A DNA stretch of 23,252 nt from Chara braunii (lineage: Eukaryota; Streptophyta; Charophyceae; Charales; Characeae): assembly GCA_003427395.1 (NCBI GenBank), contig BFEA01000061.1, positions 2,955,396 to 2,978,647 of the forward strand, read 5' to 3'. Below are positions 1 to 8,689 of the stretch, in pieces. The position numbers and the translations under genes were made by a program. The notes under the pieces were generated by a model. That model saw nothing but the letters and a program-made list of their open reading frames with translations, ran no database searches and was not told the DNA's origin. Position 1 is the first letter of the stretch; every line of letters begins with the position of its first letter.

Positions 1-485
1 CTTTCTCATCATCGCCTCCCAGCATTGGGGGAAACGATTTTATCCAAGCCAAATCCTTGAAATGTTGCCTCTGATCAACCCATCTCTCATAGGTAAGGCC
101 CTGATTGCGGTATTTGTCGAACACTTCCACGAGGTCCATGAAGAAAGGATCTTGCCAATCGGACGGCTTCTTGGCTGCGTCTGAAATGAAGACGAAGTAA
201 TGGAACATTCGCAGCATCGCTCTCTCCGTCTTTACAACTTCAACATAAGTTTCCATTGAATGCAGCCAAGCATCTTTTGCAGCTTTGCTTTTTTTTGGAG
301 CCAATATAACTGCACCTCCTAACACATCGCGCAAGAGCTGCAGCCGCTCATGCCTCCCCAGAGTGGAAAGTGATTTTCATGATCTCACATGTGGATCATG
401 GACCGGAACGAGGTAACCTCGGCCTCTTGTACCCTGTATCCAATGCACTGGAACTCTAGATGCACCCTTGATCTCGTAACCGGGT
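1..485 (-). pseudogene. Region A, C-terminal part, cut by window edge
   Basis: After a one-base frame change near 485 the minus strand reads GYEIKGASRVPVHW and a Gly/Arg stretch, then meets TGA at 377-379. It continues in the same frame through KSLSTLGRHERLQLLRDVLG, a Lys-rich loop (APKKSKAAKDAW) and ERAMLRMFHYFVF, and is still open at position 1 (LGGDDEK). Codon order and composition match the part before the stop, so TGA probably replaced TGG or CGA. An alternative is an intron ending at the AG near 354, with a pyrimidine-rich stretch before it. I do not recognise the domain. It looks alpha-helical, with alternating aromatic and charged residues. Confidence 0.5.
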
Positions 486-1379
486 ATCTAGCTTTTGAGC
501 TTTCCCCGCTTCACCCTGTTTGGTGGCAGGCTTCACAGCGTCTCTTTCCGGCAGTTGACTGCGTTCCCAAACCGCATAGACGTTCATTACGCTATCGTAC
601 ACATCTTCCGAGGCCCTAGCTAAGATCATGTAAGGACCAAGGACATCGGGCCACACCGAACTCCACGGACCGAGTGACATATCAACGTAATGATTTACGC
701 CGGTCACCCTAAGTGCCTCCCCCGCAAACTTTCTATATCCCGCATTTTTCTCTTCAGCCCCCTGCCCACCTTTCGCATCAGGACAAGCAGACGCCTTCCA
801 CAACTTCCTGATATCCCGAACCACGGAGCTCTGGTGAGGTGAAGTGTTCCACTTGTCCTTTGCATTCTGGAACGTGCTCAACGTCCCATAGTGGTCCATG
901 AACTGGTCGGGATAATATACTGGTCTGGCTGTCCATGTATCCAGCCGCAATTCTTTCGCCACAGCCGGATGTTCGTGGAGACATCTTCTTGCTGCTGCTA
1001 CGTTGTGTTGACCACTGAGAGGGTACCAGAAGTACTCTTCCAGTGATGTCTCGTGGAACTCAGCGGAAGTGACTCTCGTTGCGCGCACGACTTCTCCCGA
1101 CGAATCTGTATGCAGCTGGTCATGCAGCGCAACTAGCAACAACACGGGTTTCTCGTACATCGGACATGTGCTCAAGTCCATCCCGCTCGTTGTCCTTTCA
1201 CGAATGGCCGCTTCACCTGATGTGACCATGGCTTCATAGATCTCGTTGATATGATTTTCTTGCAAAAATCTTTGATTATACCTGAATTCTTCATTTGGAA
1301 TATCCAAAATCTGTTCGAAATTGACTGTGATGAACTGTATCTTGCTCTTCTGGGTACCGTCATCATTGAAGTCCAGAAA
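485..1379 (-). pseudogene. Region A, ParB/sulfiredoxin-like segment
   Basis: The frame is open from just after the TAA at 1380 down to about 485, where it changes register. It begins FLDFNDDGTQ and continues KIQFITVNFEQILDIP. The order of elements is an Ile-rich strand, an Arg/Asn loop (FRYNQRF), a helix of the INEIYEAMVTSG type, a hydrophobic strand (PVLLLVAL), then YPLSGQHNVAAARR at about 978-1025. This order and the G-x-H-x3-A motif match the ParB/Srx fold, whose bacterial members carry G-E/H-R-R-x2-A. A helical part follows (RKLWKASACP, NHYVDMSLG). The match is from motif order, not from a search. Bacterial ParB binds DNA and CTP and some relatives are nucleases; whether this copy did anything is unknown. 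It has no intact start and sits between stops. Confidence 0.5.
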
Positions 1380-2205
1380 TTATCCTTTCCCGAGATGCGA
1401 AGTCGCAGGCTCAGTCGGTGGCAGTTGCAATCTAGACGGCCTGGTCGCTGTCTTGCCTTTTGCCTCATCGCCGTACTGCGGTTGTTCATTGGCAGGAAAA
1501 ACGGCCGTCTTTGCCATTGTACCACCCTTTGCTGCTTTTTTTTGCCGTTCCGGCTTGTGTTTCTCAGCAGCTTCCACGTCATGTTGACGTTGGACTGCTT
1601 CGTCCATTGGCATTGGCAGTACTTGTCTCTTGCCTCTTTTGTGGTCCAAGCTTTTCTTTCTATCTTGCCTCGCTTTCCTCTTCTTCTCAGCGACCGCTGC
1701 GGGGATCGACGAAGGAGTTGTCGCTTTCCTCTTCTTCTCAGCGACCGTTGCGGTTGTCGATGAAGGAGTTGTCCCTTCTCTTCTACCCTCCTCGCGACTT
1801 CTTCTTCTTTCCTGCTTTCTCCTCTCCTGCCTAGATTCCCCACCGGTTTCCTTTTGTGGCTCGTCCCCATGCCAACCCTCATCGTGTTGCTGTAAATCTT
1901 CATAGTGCTCCTCACCAGGATTGTCCCTTCCGCCCACGTCATGCTGCACTGGAATTAACCTATGTCCCCATTAAGGACCCTCTGGCTCACTAATTGCATT
2001 CTCACTATCGTCCTCCTCTCCGCACCGATGGCCACTCCCCTGTTCATAACCTTTCTCTTCCTCTTCCTCTTCCCTCTGTGTACTCTCGCCACTGCTCCCC
2101 TCGGAGTCACCGAAATACAAAGGCGGTTGCACAGCACCGTACATGCTCGAGGAACCCACATGCCTTTGCATGTCACGCAACACAAACTGAACGGATCTTC
2201 TTGGG
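1380..2205 (-). pseudogene. Region A, charged middle part
   Basis: This minus-strand frame runs from about 2205 to a TAA at 1380-1382 and is interrupted by one TAA at 1971-1973. The first part has RSVQFVLRDMQRHVG, then an acidic run (SGESTQREEEEEE). After the stop it becomes strongly Glu/Lys/Arg rich, with two copies of an AVAEKKRKA-type repeat (about 1683-1770) that look like nuclear localisation signals or coiled-coil linkers. The frame is the same as in the ParB-like part that follows, so this is one polypeptide region rather than separate genes. Where it joins the N-terminal part the frame changes by one base near 2190. It is a low-complexity linker, and function cannot be read from it. 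Confidence 0.5.
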
Positions 2206-2292
2206 CGCCGGCGACGGAGTCTGAGCATAAGCTGGGCCCTTGGCAGCGATTTGTCCCGGTCGCGGGACAACCGGTGTGGACACTGCGTCGAT

Positions 2293-3273
2293 TTATCCCT
2301 CTCTCGGGACAGCCGGCGCGGGCACTGTTGGCTGCCGAATTGATATGACACCCACAGTCGGACGCGCCGCTGACAGAACAGTTTTCGGTTCTGTAATAGT
2401 GTCATTTTTGTGAGCCACTGAGAGATGGTCTGGCACTGAATTCGTGTTGAAGAACACGAAAACTTGGCGGAGGTCAGGTAAATGGACTTCGCGATTCGGA
2501 TCAGGATTGAAAACATCCACAAGCGACTTACCATATCCTTTGTGGTTGCTCCACTTGAGAACAACATGGTTTGTCTCTGCAACTTTGTTGCATTTGCCGT
2601 TGAGTAGCATAGTTAACTCGAAAGTGGCGAACTGACCATCCCTTCCCGCCCAAGATGTTATACCACCTATCGGTTTAATTTGTTCTTTCAACACCACGTA
2701 TAATAATAGACCACTTCCAGCCTGGCCCACCTCGCCCACCCAATCCAGCATCCATAATTTATCTTTGTAGTCGACGACGGGAACTTTATCTGACTGCCCA
2801 TGCACAGACCTCTCCCCTGAACTTGCCCCTCGCACTGTATTATGTGTGACGGGCCGACCTCGCACTGTATCATGTGTGCGGGTCCGCAGACCACCACTAG
2901 ACCCTTGACCACGGCCACCAGACCCTTGACCGCTCCCTACAGCCTGGGCATGCTCTTCGACACCTGTGCCTTGACGACTTGTCGGTCCCAAACGAGGTGC
3001 ACCCCGCTGCACAGACCCTTGACCAAGACCACCAGACCCTTGACCAGCACTGCCTTGACCAGATGTTGGGCCTGAATGAGGTGTACTTCGCTGCGCAAGG
3101 GTCTGCATCGCCGAGCTTGATGACCGGTGCTGAGTAGTCCCCTTAGATCCCGGCGTCTCCACATTGTCGACCCCAGCAACTGGGGTTCCCTTCGACTTTT
3201 TCGGCGAGTTTTCGACACTCGCACTGCTCCTGCCCCGTGAGCGTTTCCCTTGTCTCTCTGAAGAAACCATCAT
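2293..3273 (-). CDS. Region A, N-terminal part: low-complexity tail plus unknown folded domain
   Basis: The 326-residue reading frame starts at ATG 3273 (a double Met). Residues 8-30 are basic and serine-rich (KRSRGR, SPKKSKG), which suggests a nuclear localisation signal. Residues 60-160 are Gly/Gln/Ser repeats of the QGSGGxGQGS type. Residues about 171-305 have normal composition, with hydrophobic strands and a WxLDWVGEVG motif, and I do not recognise them. The frame ends at TAA 2293-2295 but stays open for about 40 more codons, to a TGA at 2173-2175. Across this stop lies a 39-nt tandem repeat whose second copy has CAA where the first has TAA. The true product therefore probably did not end here. 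Use of this ATG is inferred from the position and the AT-rich leader upstream. Confidence 0.5.
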   Translation of the reverse strand: MMVSSERQGKRSRGRSSASVENSPKKSKGTPVAGVDNVETPGSKGTTQHRSSSSAMQTLAQRSTPHSGPTSGQGSAGQGSGGLGQGSVQRGAPRLGPTSRQGTGVEEHAQAVGSGQGSGGRGQGSSGGLRTRTHDTVRGRPVTHNTVRGASSGERSVHGQSDKVPVVDYKDKLWMLDWVGEVGQAGSGLLLYVVLKEQIKPIGGITSWAGRDGQFATFELTMLLNGKCNKVAETNHVVLKWSNHKGYGKSLVDVFNPDPNREVHLPDLRQVFVFFNTNSVPDHLSVAHKNDTITEPKTVLSAARPTVGVISIRQPTVPAPAVPREG

Positions 3274-3380
3274 TTATAATTCACCAGGAACCAGTAGTAG
3301 TCAACCTACAAACTGCCAGTAAAAACACGGACGAAGAACGCAATAGCAGACGGTGAGCAATGGCTTATATTATTGGAACT
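3274..3380 (-). promoter_or_regulatory. Possible core promoter of region A
   Basis: On the minus strand, CCAAT followed by an AATATAAG box lies at about 3363-3376, roughly 90 bp upstream of the ATG at 3273. The spacing fits a eukaryotic TATA promoter with a short leader. Only sequence resemblance supports it, and AT-rich boxes occur by chance. Confidence 0.25.
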
Positions 3381-3383
3381 ACA

Positions 3384-3450
3384 TGTATGCACACGTACTC
3401 AAGCTGGAGTACACGATGTATGCACACGTACTCAAGCTGGATTACACAAT
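3384..3450. repeat. 33-bp tandem duplication at the edge of palindrome array A
   Basis: Two near-identical copies of about 33 bp beginning TGTATGCACACGTACTCAAG start at 3384 and 3417. The word AAGCTGGA at their ends reappears inside the neighbouring palindrome array (3521 and 3671), so the pieces appear to have been shuffled together. Confidence 0.85.
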
Positions 3451-3454
3451 GCTG

Positions 3455-3990
3455 GGGCGCACGATTGTCGTATCGAACACGACAATGTAGGAGCGCACGA
3501 TCGTCGTGTCCGACGTGACAAAGCTGGAGCCGAAGGTGATCGTGTCCAACTCGACAACCACGCCTCTCACTAAGCAATCGTCGTATTGAAAACGACCACC
3601 AGCGGTCGTCGTGTTGAACATGACCACCAGCGGTCGTCGTGTTGAACACGACCACCAACAGTATGCGACGAAGCTGGAGCCGAAGGTGATCGTGTCCAAC
3701 GTGACAACCACACCTCTCACTAAGCGGTCGTCGTGTTGAACACGACCACCAGAGGTCGTCGTGTGGAACACGACCGCCAACAGTCGTCGTGTTGAACACG
3801 ACCACCAACGGTCGCCGTGTTACACACGACTGCCAGCGGTCATCGTGCTCAACACGACCACCGCAGTGATGGAGCGGCGCATGGTCGTCGTGTCCAACAC
3901 GACAACCAAGCCCACTGCAGAACACGACAACTCCACGCCAGAATTAGTGATCCTGCCCAACACGACAACTTCACGCCAGAATTAGGGAGG
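3455..3990. repeat. Palindrome array A
   Basis: About fifteen copies of a dyad element with core TCGTGTT-S-AACACGA lie in about 535 bp. Between 3600 and 3860 they are packed at about 27-30 bp and read GGTCGTCGTGTTGAACACGA followed by CCACC. A 150-bp higher-order duplication, with markers at 3523 and 3673, includes the word CCTCTCACTAAG. Because the core contains no stop codon in any frame on either strand, the array produces many spurious reading frames rich in Asn-Thr-Thr or Glu-His-Asp. It lies directly 5' of region A. Confidence 0.9.
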
Positions 3991-4164
3991 TGTCGTGTTG
4001 GGAACGGTGATCGCCTAGTCACGACACGATGACCGACTAATTCCAACGTATGTTTTGGGCGATACGACGCCGAAGGAATTCAATTCGGAGGCGGTTCATG
4101 TTCAAGTGAAGGCGGTTTCGTACTGATTGCACACGCGGGCTTCATAACCCCCATACACAGGTCG

Positions 4165-4425
4165 CAGGGCATTGCACAAGTTCCATTAAACACCCTTTTT
4201 GGGTAACCACAAATCAGAGATGTACACGCACTTCAGATTTAATGCTCAACATTCTCACGTCATTTCATTAATGCAGGAACGAACTCTCACCGGTCAGGGC
4301 ATTGCACAAATTTCATTAAACGCACTTTTTGGGTAACCAAAAATAAGAGAAGTACACGCACTTCAGAGATCATGCTCAACATTGCATGAACGAACTCTCA
4401 CCAGTCACATCCACAAAATGACTCC
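4165..4425. repeat. 130-bp direct repeat
   Basis: Two copies, starting at CAGGGCATTGCAC (4165 and 4295), share TTCATTAAAC, TTTTTGGGTAACCA, GTACACGCACTTCAG and GAACGAACTCTCACC. The second has lost about 15 bp near its end. No coding potential is visible. The stretch 3990-4800 holds only these repeats and unique DNA with no gene that I can support. Confidence 0.85.
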
Positions 4426-4519
4426 ACAAACATTTTAAGAGCAGACAGTCGCGGATCACATCTCCGCAACACAATGCACATGTGTTTTAGAACACATCCT
4501 CTCGGGACTCACACTCTTT

Positions 4520-4605
4520 GAACGCTCCCTTATCAACCGGTCATGCCCAACATCGTGACAATGAACGCTTCCTTATCAACCGGTCATGCCTAACATCGTA
4601 ATAAT
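4520..4605. repeat. 43-bp tandem duplication
   Basis: GAACGCTCCCTTATCAACCG begins at 4520 and a near copy begins at 4563. Both continue with GTCATGCCYAACATCGT. A little further on, GCTCGCAAAAACTCAG occurs twice between 4755 and 4805. Confidence 0.85.
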
Positions 4606-4800
4606 CCACATTCGAGAAATGTGGACATCTACTACAGCGCTACCTGTTTTCCTTCGTGCCACAGTTGATTGACAACCTAGTTTTGTCAACAGAGTGTACC
4701 AACAGGTGTTCATTAAACTCAACCAATGTCTAGACTGATCGCAAAGCGATAAAGGAATGCTCGCAAAAACTCAGCCATTGTGTAGACTGCTCGCAAAAAC

Positions 4801-5781
4801 TCAGCATATGTGACGACGGGCTGTTGTGTTCATGCGTTCATTGAATGTTCGCACAGGCGACCCGAAAGTGAGATATTTTGGTGCAACGACTGAAGCATCT
4901 TCCGCGAACACAAAAATATATTTCATGCGGACGAACCCCATCCTACCGGCAAGTGACCTGCCTATAGCATCCCGCACAAAGGACGGTTTAGCTTCTACCT
5001 CACGCCATGCATTCACATCATCCGCCTTGCCCCCAATTACCAAATCCCATGTCCCGGCGAATTGTGTTGTGACCAAACTCATCCCTTTTTTCCCCATGTC
5101 CAATTCATTTCTGGATACGTAGACCACAGCGTCAGTCAAGGTCCCATCCCGGTTCGAGCATGCGACGCAAAGGACCCTACAGCAGATAAACATTCCGAGA
5201 TGCAATATAATGCAGCACTAGGAAACTGCTCGAAGCAACAACCCGAGAGAGCGCAAGGGATACTCGTCGATGAAATCGGAATGTTGTGCACAAGCAAGCA
5301 ACTCATGTTTCAGCGAACGGGACCATGTGCGTGGAGAAGTAGTCACGATCTTGCAATCCAACTTATTGTAACGACGATCGATCCTCAGCTTTGCACTCAA
5401 GTGAGAGCACCGAACAGAACCGAGCACAGCAGCGGGCACGGGAATAAAACTCCCGAACTCGCACATATTAGCGAACTTGTAGTCGTCCGCCCAAGGGCAC
5501 TCCCTGAGCATTTTGTCCCAAACATGCTCCTCCCAGGAGTCCAGGTGATCGTCGTAGAACGGGACGACCATCATCCACGGGTCGCCCTCGAAGTCTTCTT
5601 TAGTCGCACCGTCAATAACAGTGGACTCTCCACAGCCGGAGACTCGCAGCATGCATGGGGGGAAAGGGTATGCAATGTGCTCGCGCCAAAGACCCGGGGT
5701 CATCCACTCAGAGATGGCCATAGCGATTGGCAAACGCCTGCAAGCCACAACGAAAGAAATCAGCAAAGGGCATGCACACAA
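4801..5781 (-). pseudogene. Region B: unrecognised leftward protein with one in-frame TAG
   Basis: One minus-strand frame is open from 5781 to TGA 4801-4803, apart from a single TAG at 5218-5220. The 5' half reads MAISEWMTPGLW, an acidic GDPWMMVVPFYDDH block and a Cys-containing NMCEFGSFIPVP stretch. After the TAG come CSNRDGTLTDAVVYVSRNEL, TQFAGTWDLVIGGK and RMGFVRMKYIFVFAEDA, which look like beta-rich folded protein. The TAG is flanked by protein-like sequence in the same frame, as expected if CAG became TAG. I do not recognise the family. A splice-acceptor-like TTGCAG with an upstream pyrimidine tract lies at about 5742-5770, so the first codons (TTG start, 5781) are probably intronic and the exon likely begins near 5741. 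Palindrome array B starts about 100 bp upstream. Confidence 0.5.
5741..5772 (-). promoter_or_regulatory. Possible 3' splice site at the 5' end of region B
   Basis: On the minus strand a T-rich run (GATTTCTTTCGTTGTGGC) leads to TTGCAG followed by GCG. The frame that follows matches region B (RLPIAMAISEWM). This fits a eukaryotic acceptor site. An upstream exon was not found, and would have to lie beyond or within the palindrome array. Confidence 0.35.
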
Positions 5782-5880
5782 CTAGCAGGGAAAGAAAACA
5801 ACCACGGTTGCCAGGACGAGCGCCAACGTGTTTCGTTCGTCGAGCACCACACACGATGCAAAGCTCGAGCGAGTCCACCC

Positions 5881-7465
5881 TAGCCGTTGTCGTGTTCAAC
5901 ACGACAAACGCACGACATCATTCACAAGACGTAGGCACGACACTTCACCTAGCAGCAAACAGCCAGACGGTCGTCCTGTTCGACCCTACTACCGTCCGCA
6001 AACTATCGTGCGCTTGTTGTGTTGAACACGACAATGACGGAGATCGGCCAGACGGTCGTCGTGTTCGACATGACGACCGTCCCCAGCGGGAGAGCACTGC
6101 AGCCCGCGGGTGTGCTCGGGTTGCAGTGAGTGTCGTGCGATTGTTGTGTTGAACACGACAACGGCCCGGCCGGACTCTGCAGGACTTTTCCATGCGGAGA
6201 TCGGCCAGATGGTCGTCGTGTTCGACACGACGATCGTCCACGGCGGGAGAACACCGCAGCCTTCGGGTGTTCGCGGACTGCAGTGACTGTGGCCTCCTGT
6301 TGGAAAACTCCACCCTGCGGCGTCTGCACACTTGCAGACAGTCGTCGTGTTCGACACGACGACCGTCCGCAGAGTGTTAAGACGGGAAACCACTGGCTTA
6401 CCCGGACAAACAACCGCCCGCAGTCTGCATTGGTCCCCCTCGAAACACTACGCGGACGTTCGTCGTGTCGAACACGACGATCTGTGTCGACAGGAGACCA
6501 CTCGAGACCGGGGACACGACAACCGCCCTCGGGCAGCAGTGGTTGACAACGACGGCCAAGCAAGTGAAGAGCGCCCCCAGGGATTGTCATGTCGTGGCGG
6601 TTACCGTGTTGAACACGACAACCGCAACATTCTTCACGGTCGTTGTTGTGTTCAACACGACAAGCGCAGCATTGTCTGCGGCGTCTGTCTGTGTGCCAGT
6701 TATTGTCGTGTCGCGGCGGCTGTCATGTCGAACACGACAACCGCAGCATTCTCCGTGACGATTGTCGTGTTGAACACGACAACTGTCGACCAGGCTAGTA
6801 AAGGGCGCCCTCAGGGATTGTCGTGTCGCGGCGGTTATCGTGTTGAACACGACAACCGCAGCATCCTTGGCGGCCGTTGTCGTGTTCAACACGACAACCG
6901 CAGCATTGTCCGCGGCCTCTGTCGTGTTGAACACGACAAACGCAGCGTTCTGCGTGGCGGTTATTGTCGTGTCGCGGTAGTTATCGCGTTGAACACGACA
7001 ACGATAGCATTCTCCGAGGCGATTGTCATGTTCAACACGACAACCGCAGCATTGTCAGCGGCATTTGTCGTGTTGAACACGATAACCGGGATGTTCTGCG
7101 CAGTGGTCGTCGTGTTGAACACGATAACCGGGACGTTCTGCGCTGTGGTCGTCGTGTTGAACACGACATCCCCAGCGCTGCGCGGTGCTCGCGCGGGCTG
7201 CTGAGGGTGAGGGGCGGACTAAGCAACAGGCGATCGTCGTGTTGAACACGACGATTGAACAACAGTGTCATTCTGCGCGGCGTTTGTCGTGTTGAATACG
7301 ATAACCGCGACTATCTGCGCGGCGGTGGTCGTGTTGAACACGACATCCGCAGCACTGAGTTGTGCTCGCGCGGGTTGCTGAGGGCGAGGGGCGGGCTGAG
7401 TAACAGGCGATCGTCGTGTTGAACTCGACGACCGAACAGTGGTGTGTTGGCCTGTCGTCGTGTTC
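5881..7465. repeat. Palindrome array B, the main array
   Basis: About 25 copies of the dyad lie in 1.6 kb. The best copies (for example 6876-6898) have 11-bp arms GTTGTCGTGTT and AACACGACAAC that pair perfectly around one central C or G. Between 6590 and 7190 spacing is about 40-60 bp, usually with CCGCAGCATT following the right arm. Larger blocks are themselves duplicated: 127 bp (6007/6134), 234 bp (6580/6814) and 177 bp (7159/7336, with a GCTCGCGCGGG word). Substitutions are mostly outside the core, or ACGACAAC to ACGATAAC. Long open frames here in several registers and on both strands are by-products of the stop-free repeat. Confidence 0.92.
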
Positions 7466-7888
7466 AACATGACAGCCGCAGCGCTTATGAAGGTCGCTGG
7501 TGCCACGTGGCGCGTCGCTGTTGAATTCCAGAGATCAGGGAAGATCCTCACCGTCTGCTATCTGTCCTTCCCTTCGTGCGCGTTACTCCGAAGTCCCGCT
7601 TTCGCTCCGCAATTGGATCTCGGCGCGCTCGTCTTCGCCACAGCGACCATAAACACCCTGCTCGCTCCAATGATGCGCTCGACGTGCAGAAATCACCTGC
7701 GCTATGCTGCGCGCTGCGTTCAAGTCGTGGAATTGTGTCGATTAGATAGTGCCCGCGTTGCTGCGCATAACGGAAAGAGGAAACCGCCCTGCGCTGAAAT
7801 CAGCCAGCGCTGATATCGACCAGTGCTGAAATCGCCCCGCGGGTGAGTTGGACGATAACAAATGCCAAATGGGGGAGGGACCCACAAC
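7466..7888. other. Gene-free stretch between arrays
   Basis: I see no supported gene here. The stretch is of mixed composition, without palindrome copies, and holds the 16-bp triplet repeat described separately. A 124-codon open frame starting at 7439 crosses the end of array B and has no recognisable domain. Confidence 0.5.
7789..7836. repeat. 16-bp unit repeated three times
   Basis: Three consecutive 16-bp units of the form CWGYGCTGAWATCRVC lie at 7789, 7805 and 7821. They end about 55 bp before a TATA box. Confidence 0.85.
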
Positions 7889-7889
7889 T

Positions 7890-7898
7890 TTATATATA
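7890..7898. promoter_or_regulatory. TATA box, possible core promoter
   Basis: TTATATATA stands out in GC-rich surroundings, directly before a repeat block that starts about 15 bp downstream. A start of transcription near 7920-7930 would be expected if it acts rightward, but the box is symmetric and direction is not fixed. No good coding region follows, so a non-coding transcript or a chance match are both possible. Confidence 0.35.
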
Positions 7899-7907
7899 CT
7901 GTGGAGT

Positions 7908-8205
7908 AGGTCCCCTCCCGCGCTCCGTCGACGGTTTGATCGGGTCGAACCGACGGTGCCGATGGGCCCACACCACGAAAACGGTGGCGGACCGTTGGGC
8001 CCGCGTCAAACAAATGGCACCGGACCGTTGGCCTCCTCTGGAATGCGTCCCCTCCCATGCTCCGCCAGCGGTCCGATCGGGTCGAACCGACGGTGGCGAT
8101 GGGCCCGCGCCACGAAAATGGTACCGGACCATTGGCGCATCCCCTCCCGCTATCCGTCGTCCATTCGATCCGATCGTGCAGACGGCGCCGATCGCCGCAG
8201 CCAAA
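7908..8205. repeat. GC-rich tandem block, three units
   Basis: Units starting at about 7911, 8047 and 8143 begin CCCCTCCC and contain TCGGGTCGAACCGACGG (first two) or a diverged form (third). The first two continue GATGGGCCC, CACGAAAA and GGACCGTTGG-like words. GGTCGAACC is itself a small dyad. Overlapping open frames exist in both directions; none shows a domain, and all follow the repeat. Confidence 0.8.
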
Positions 8206-8689
8206 AAAAATTGTCGCTGCATTATGGTCCGCAGACCGTCTTCCTTTCATGACCTTTCAGACTATTCAGACTGCCTCATTTCCACGCACTCGTGTGCTGC
8301 GATGCACGCTTTTGCGTTCACGTTCCCCATCGTCGGTGCATTCGCGTTCCCCGTCGTCGGCGAGCGAGTGTGGTGCTGCGATCATTCCTCCGCCAGCCAA
8401 GCAATCCTGCTACTACACGAATCGGCGATCTCCTTCACTTGACCGTCGTCCTCTGCCCAGGTAATCATCCCGCCATTTGAACTCCTCGACAACTCTCCCT
8501 TGCGTGGTCGTGTCCGAATCGCTGATCTGGAGATTGTGTTGCGAGCGGTGGATATGTATGAATCAACAGTCGCGATCGTTTATCTCATTGTCTTTTATAT
8601 GCTGACGTCAACAATGAAAAAGCAGTGCAGGTCTGTCGTTTGAAATTATCTCTCCATGCCCTTCTGCGCAATGTCGTCGTCGTGTCCGA
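8206..8689. other. Gene-free stretch
   Basis: No supported gene. The duplicated words GCGTTCACGTTCCCCATCG and GCGTTCCCCGTCG near 8313-8360 form a short imperfect repeat. The rest looks unique. Confidence 0.5.

Larger units (their letters stand above)
1..3273 (-). pseudogene. Region A: broken leftward repeat-family gene with ParB-like segment, runs off left edge
   Basis: Four protein-like stretches lie head to tail on the minus strand. From the 5' end they are a 326-codon stretch (3273-2293), a charged stretch (about 2205-1380), a ParB-like stretch (1379-about 485) and a C-terminal stretch (about 485-1, open at the edge). In-frame stops sit at 2293-2295 (TAA), 1971-1973 (TAA), 1380-1382 (TAA) and 377-379 (TGA). 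In all four cases protein-like sequence continues in the same frame past the stop. Reading frame changes near 2190 and near 485. Short introns could explain some breaks, but single-codon stops with no frame change fit decay better. I do not recognise the whole protein; it resembles multi-copy families of unknown function in repeat-rich algal genomes. The gene-like reading is well supported, the function is not. Confidence 0.6.

Noticed and set aside
1251-1763. Rightward frames in 1251-1905
   Set aside because: They are antisense to the coding-like minus strand and are Ser/Phe/Leu-rich as its complement.
1172-1942. 256-codon minus-strand frame rich in Arg
   Set aside because: It overlaps the region A frame in another register. 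Its composition follows the purine-rich linker, and the protein-like reading continues in the other frame.
6332-7204. 290-codon frame rich in Asn-Thr-Thr and Glu-His-Asp
   Set aside because: The palindrome has no stop in any frame on either strand, so long frames are expected. The same peptide words occur in several registers and on both strands.
5881-7465. CRISPR-like array of palindromic repeats with regular spacing
   Set aside because: The spacers are themselves repeats, the repeats are symmetric and variable, and the setting is eukaryotic with no cas genes.
7843-8442. 199-codon rightward frame
   Set aside because: It follows the GC-rich tandem block, overlaps other long frames and shows no domain.
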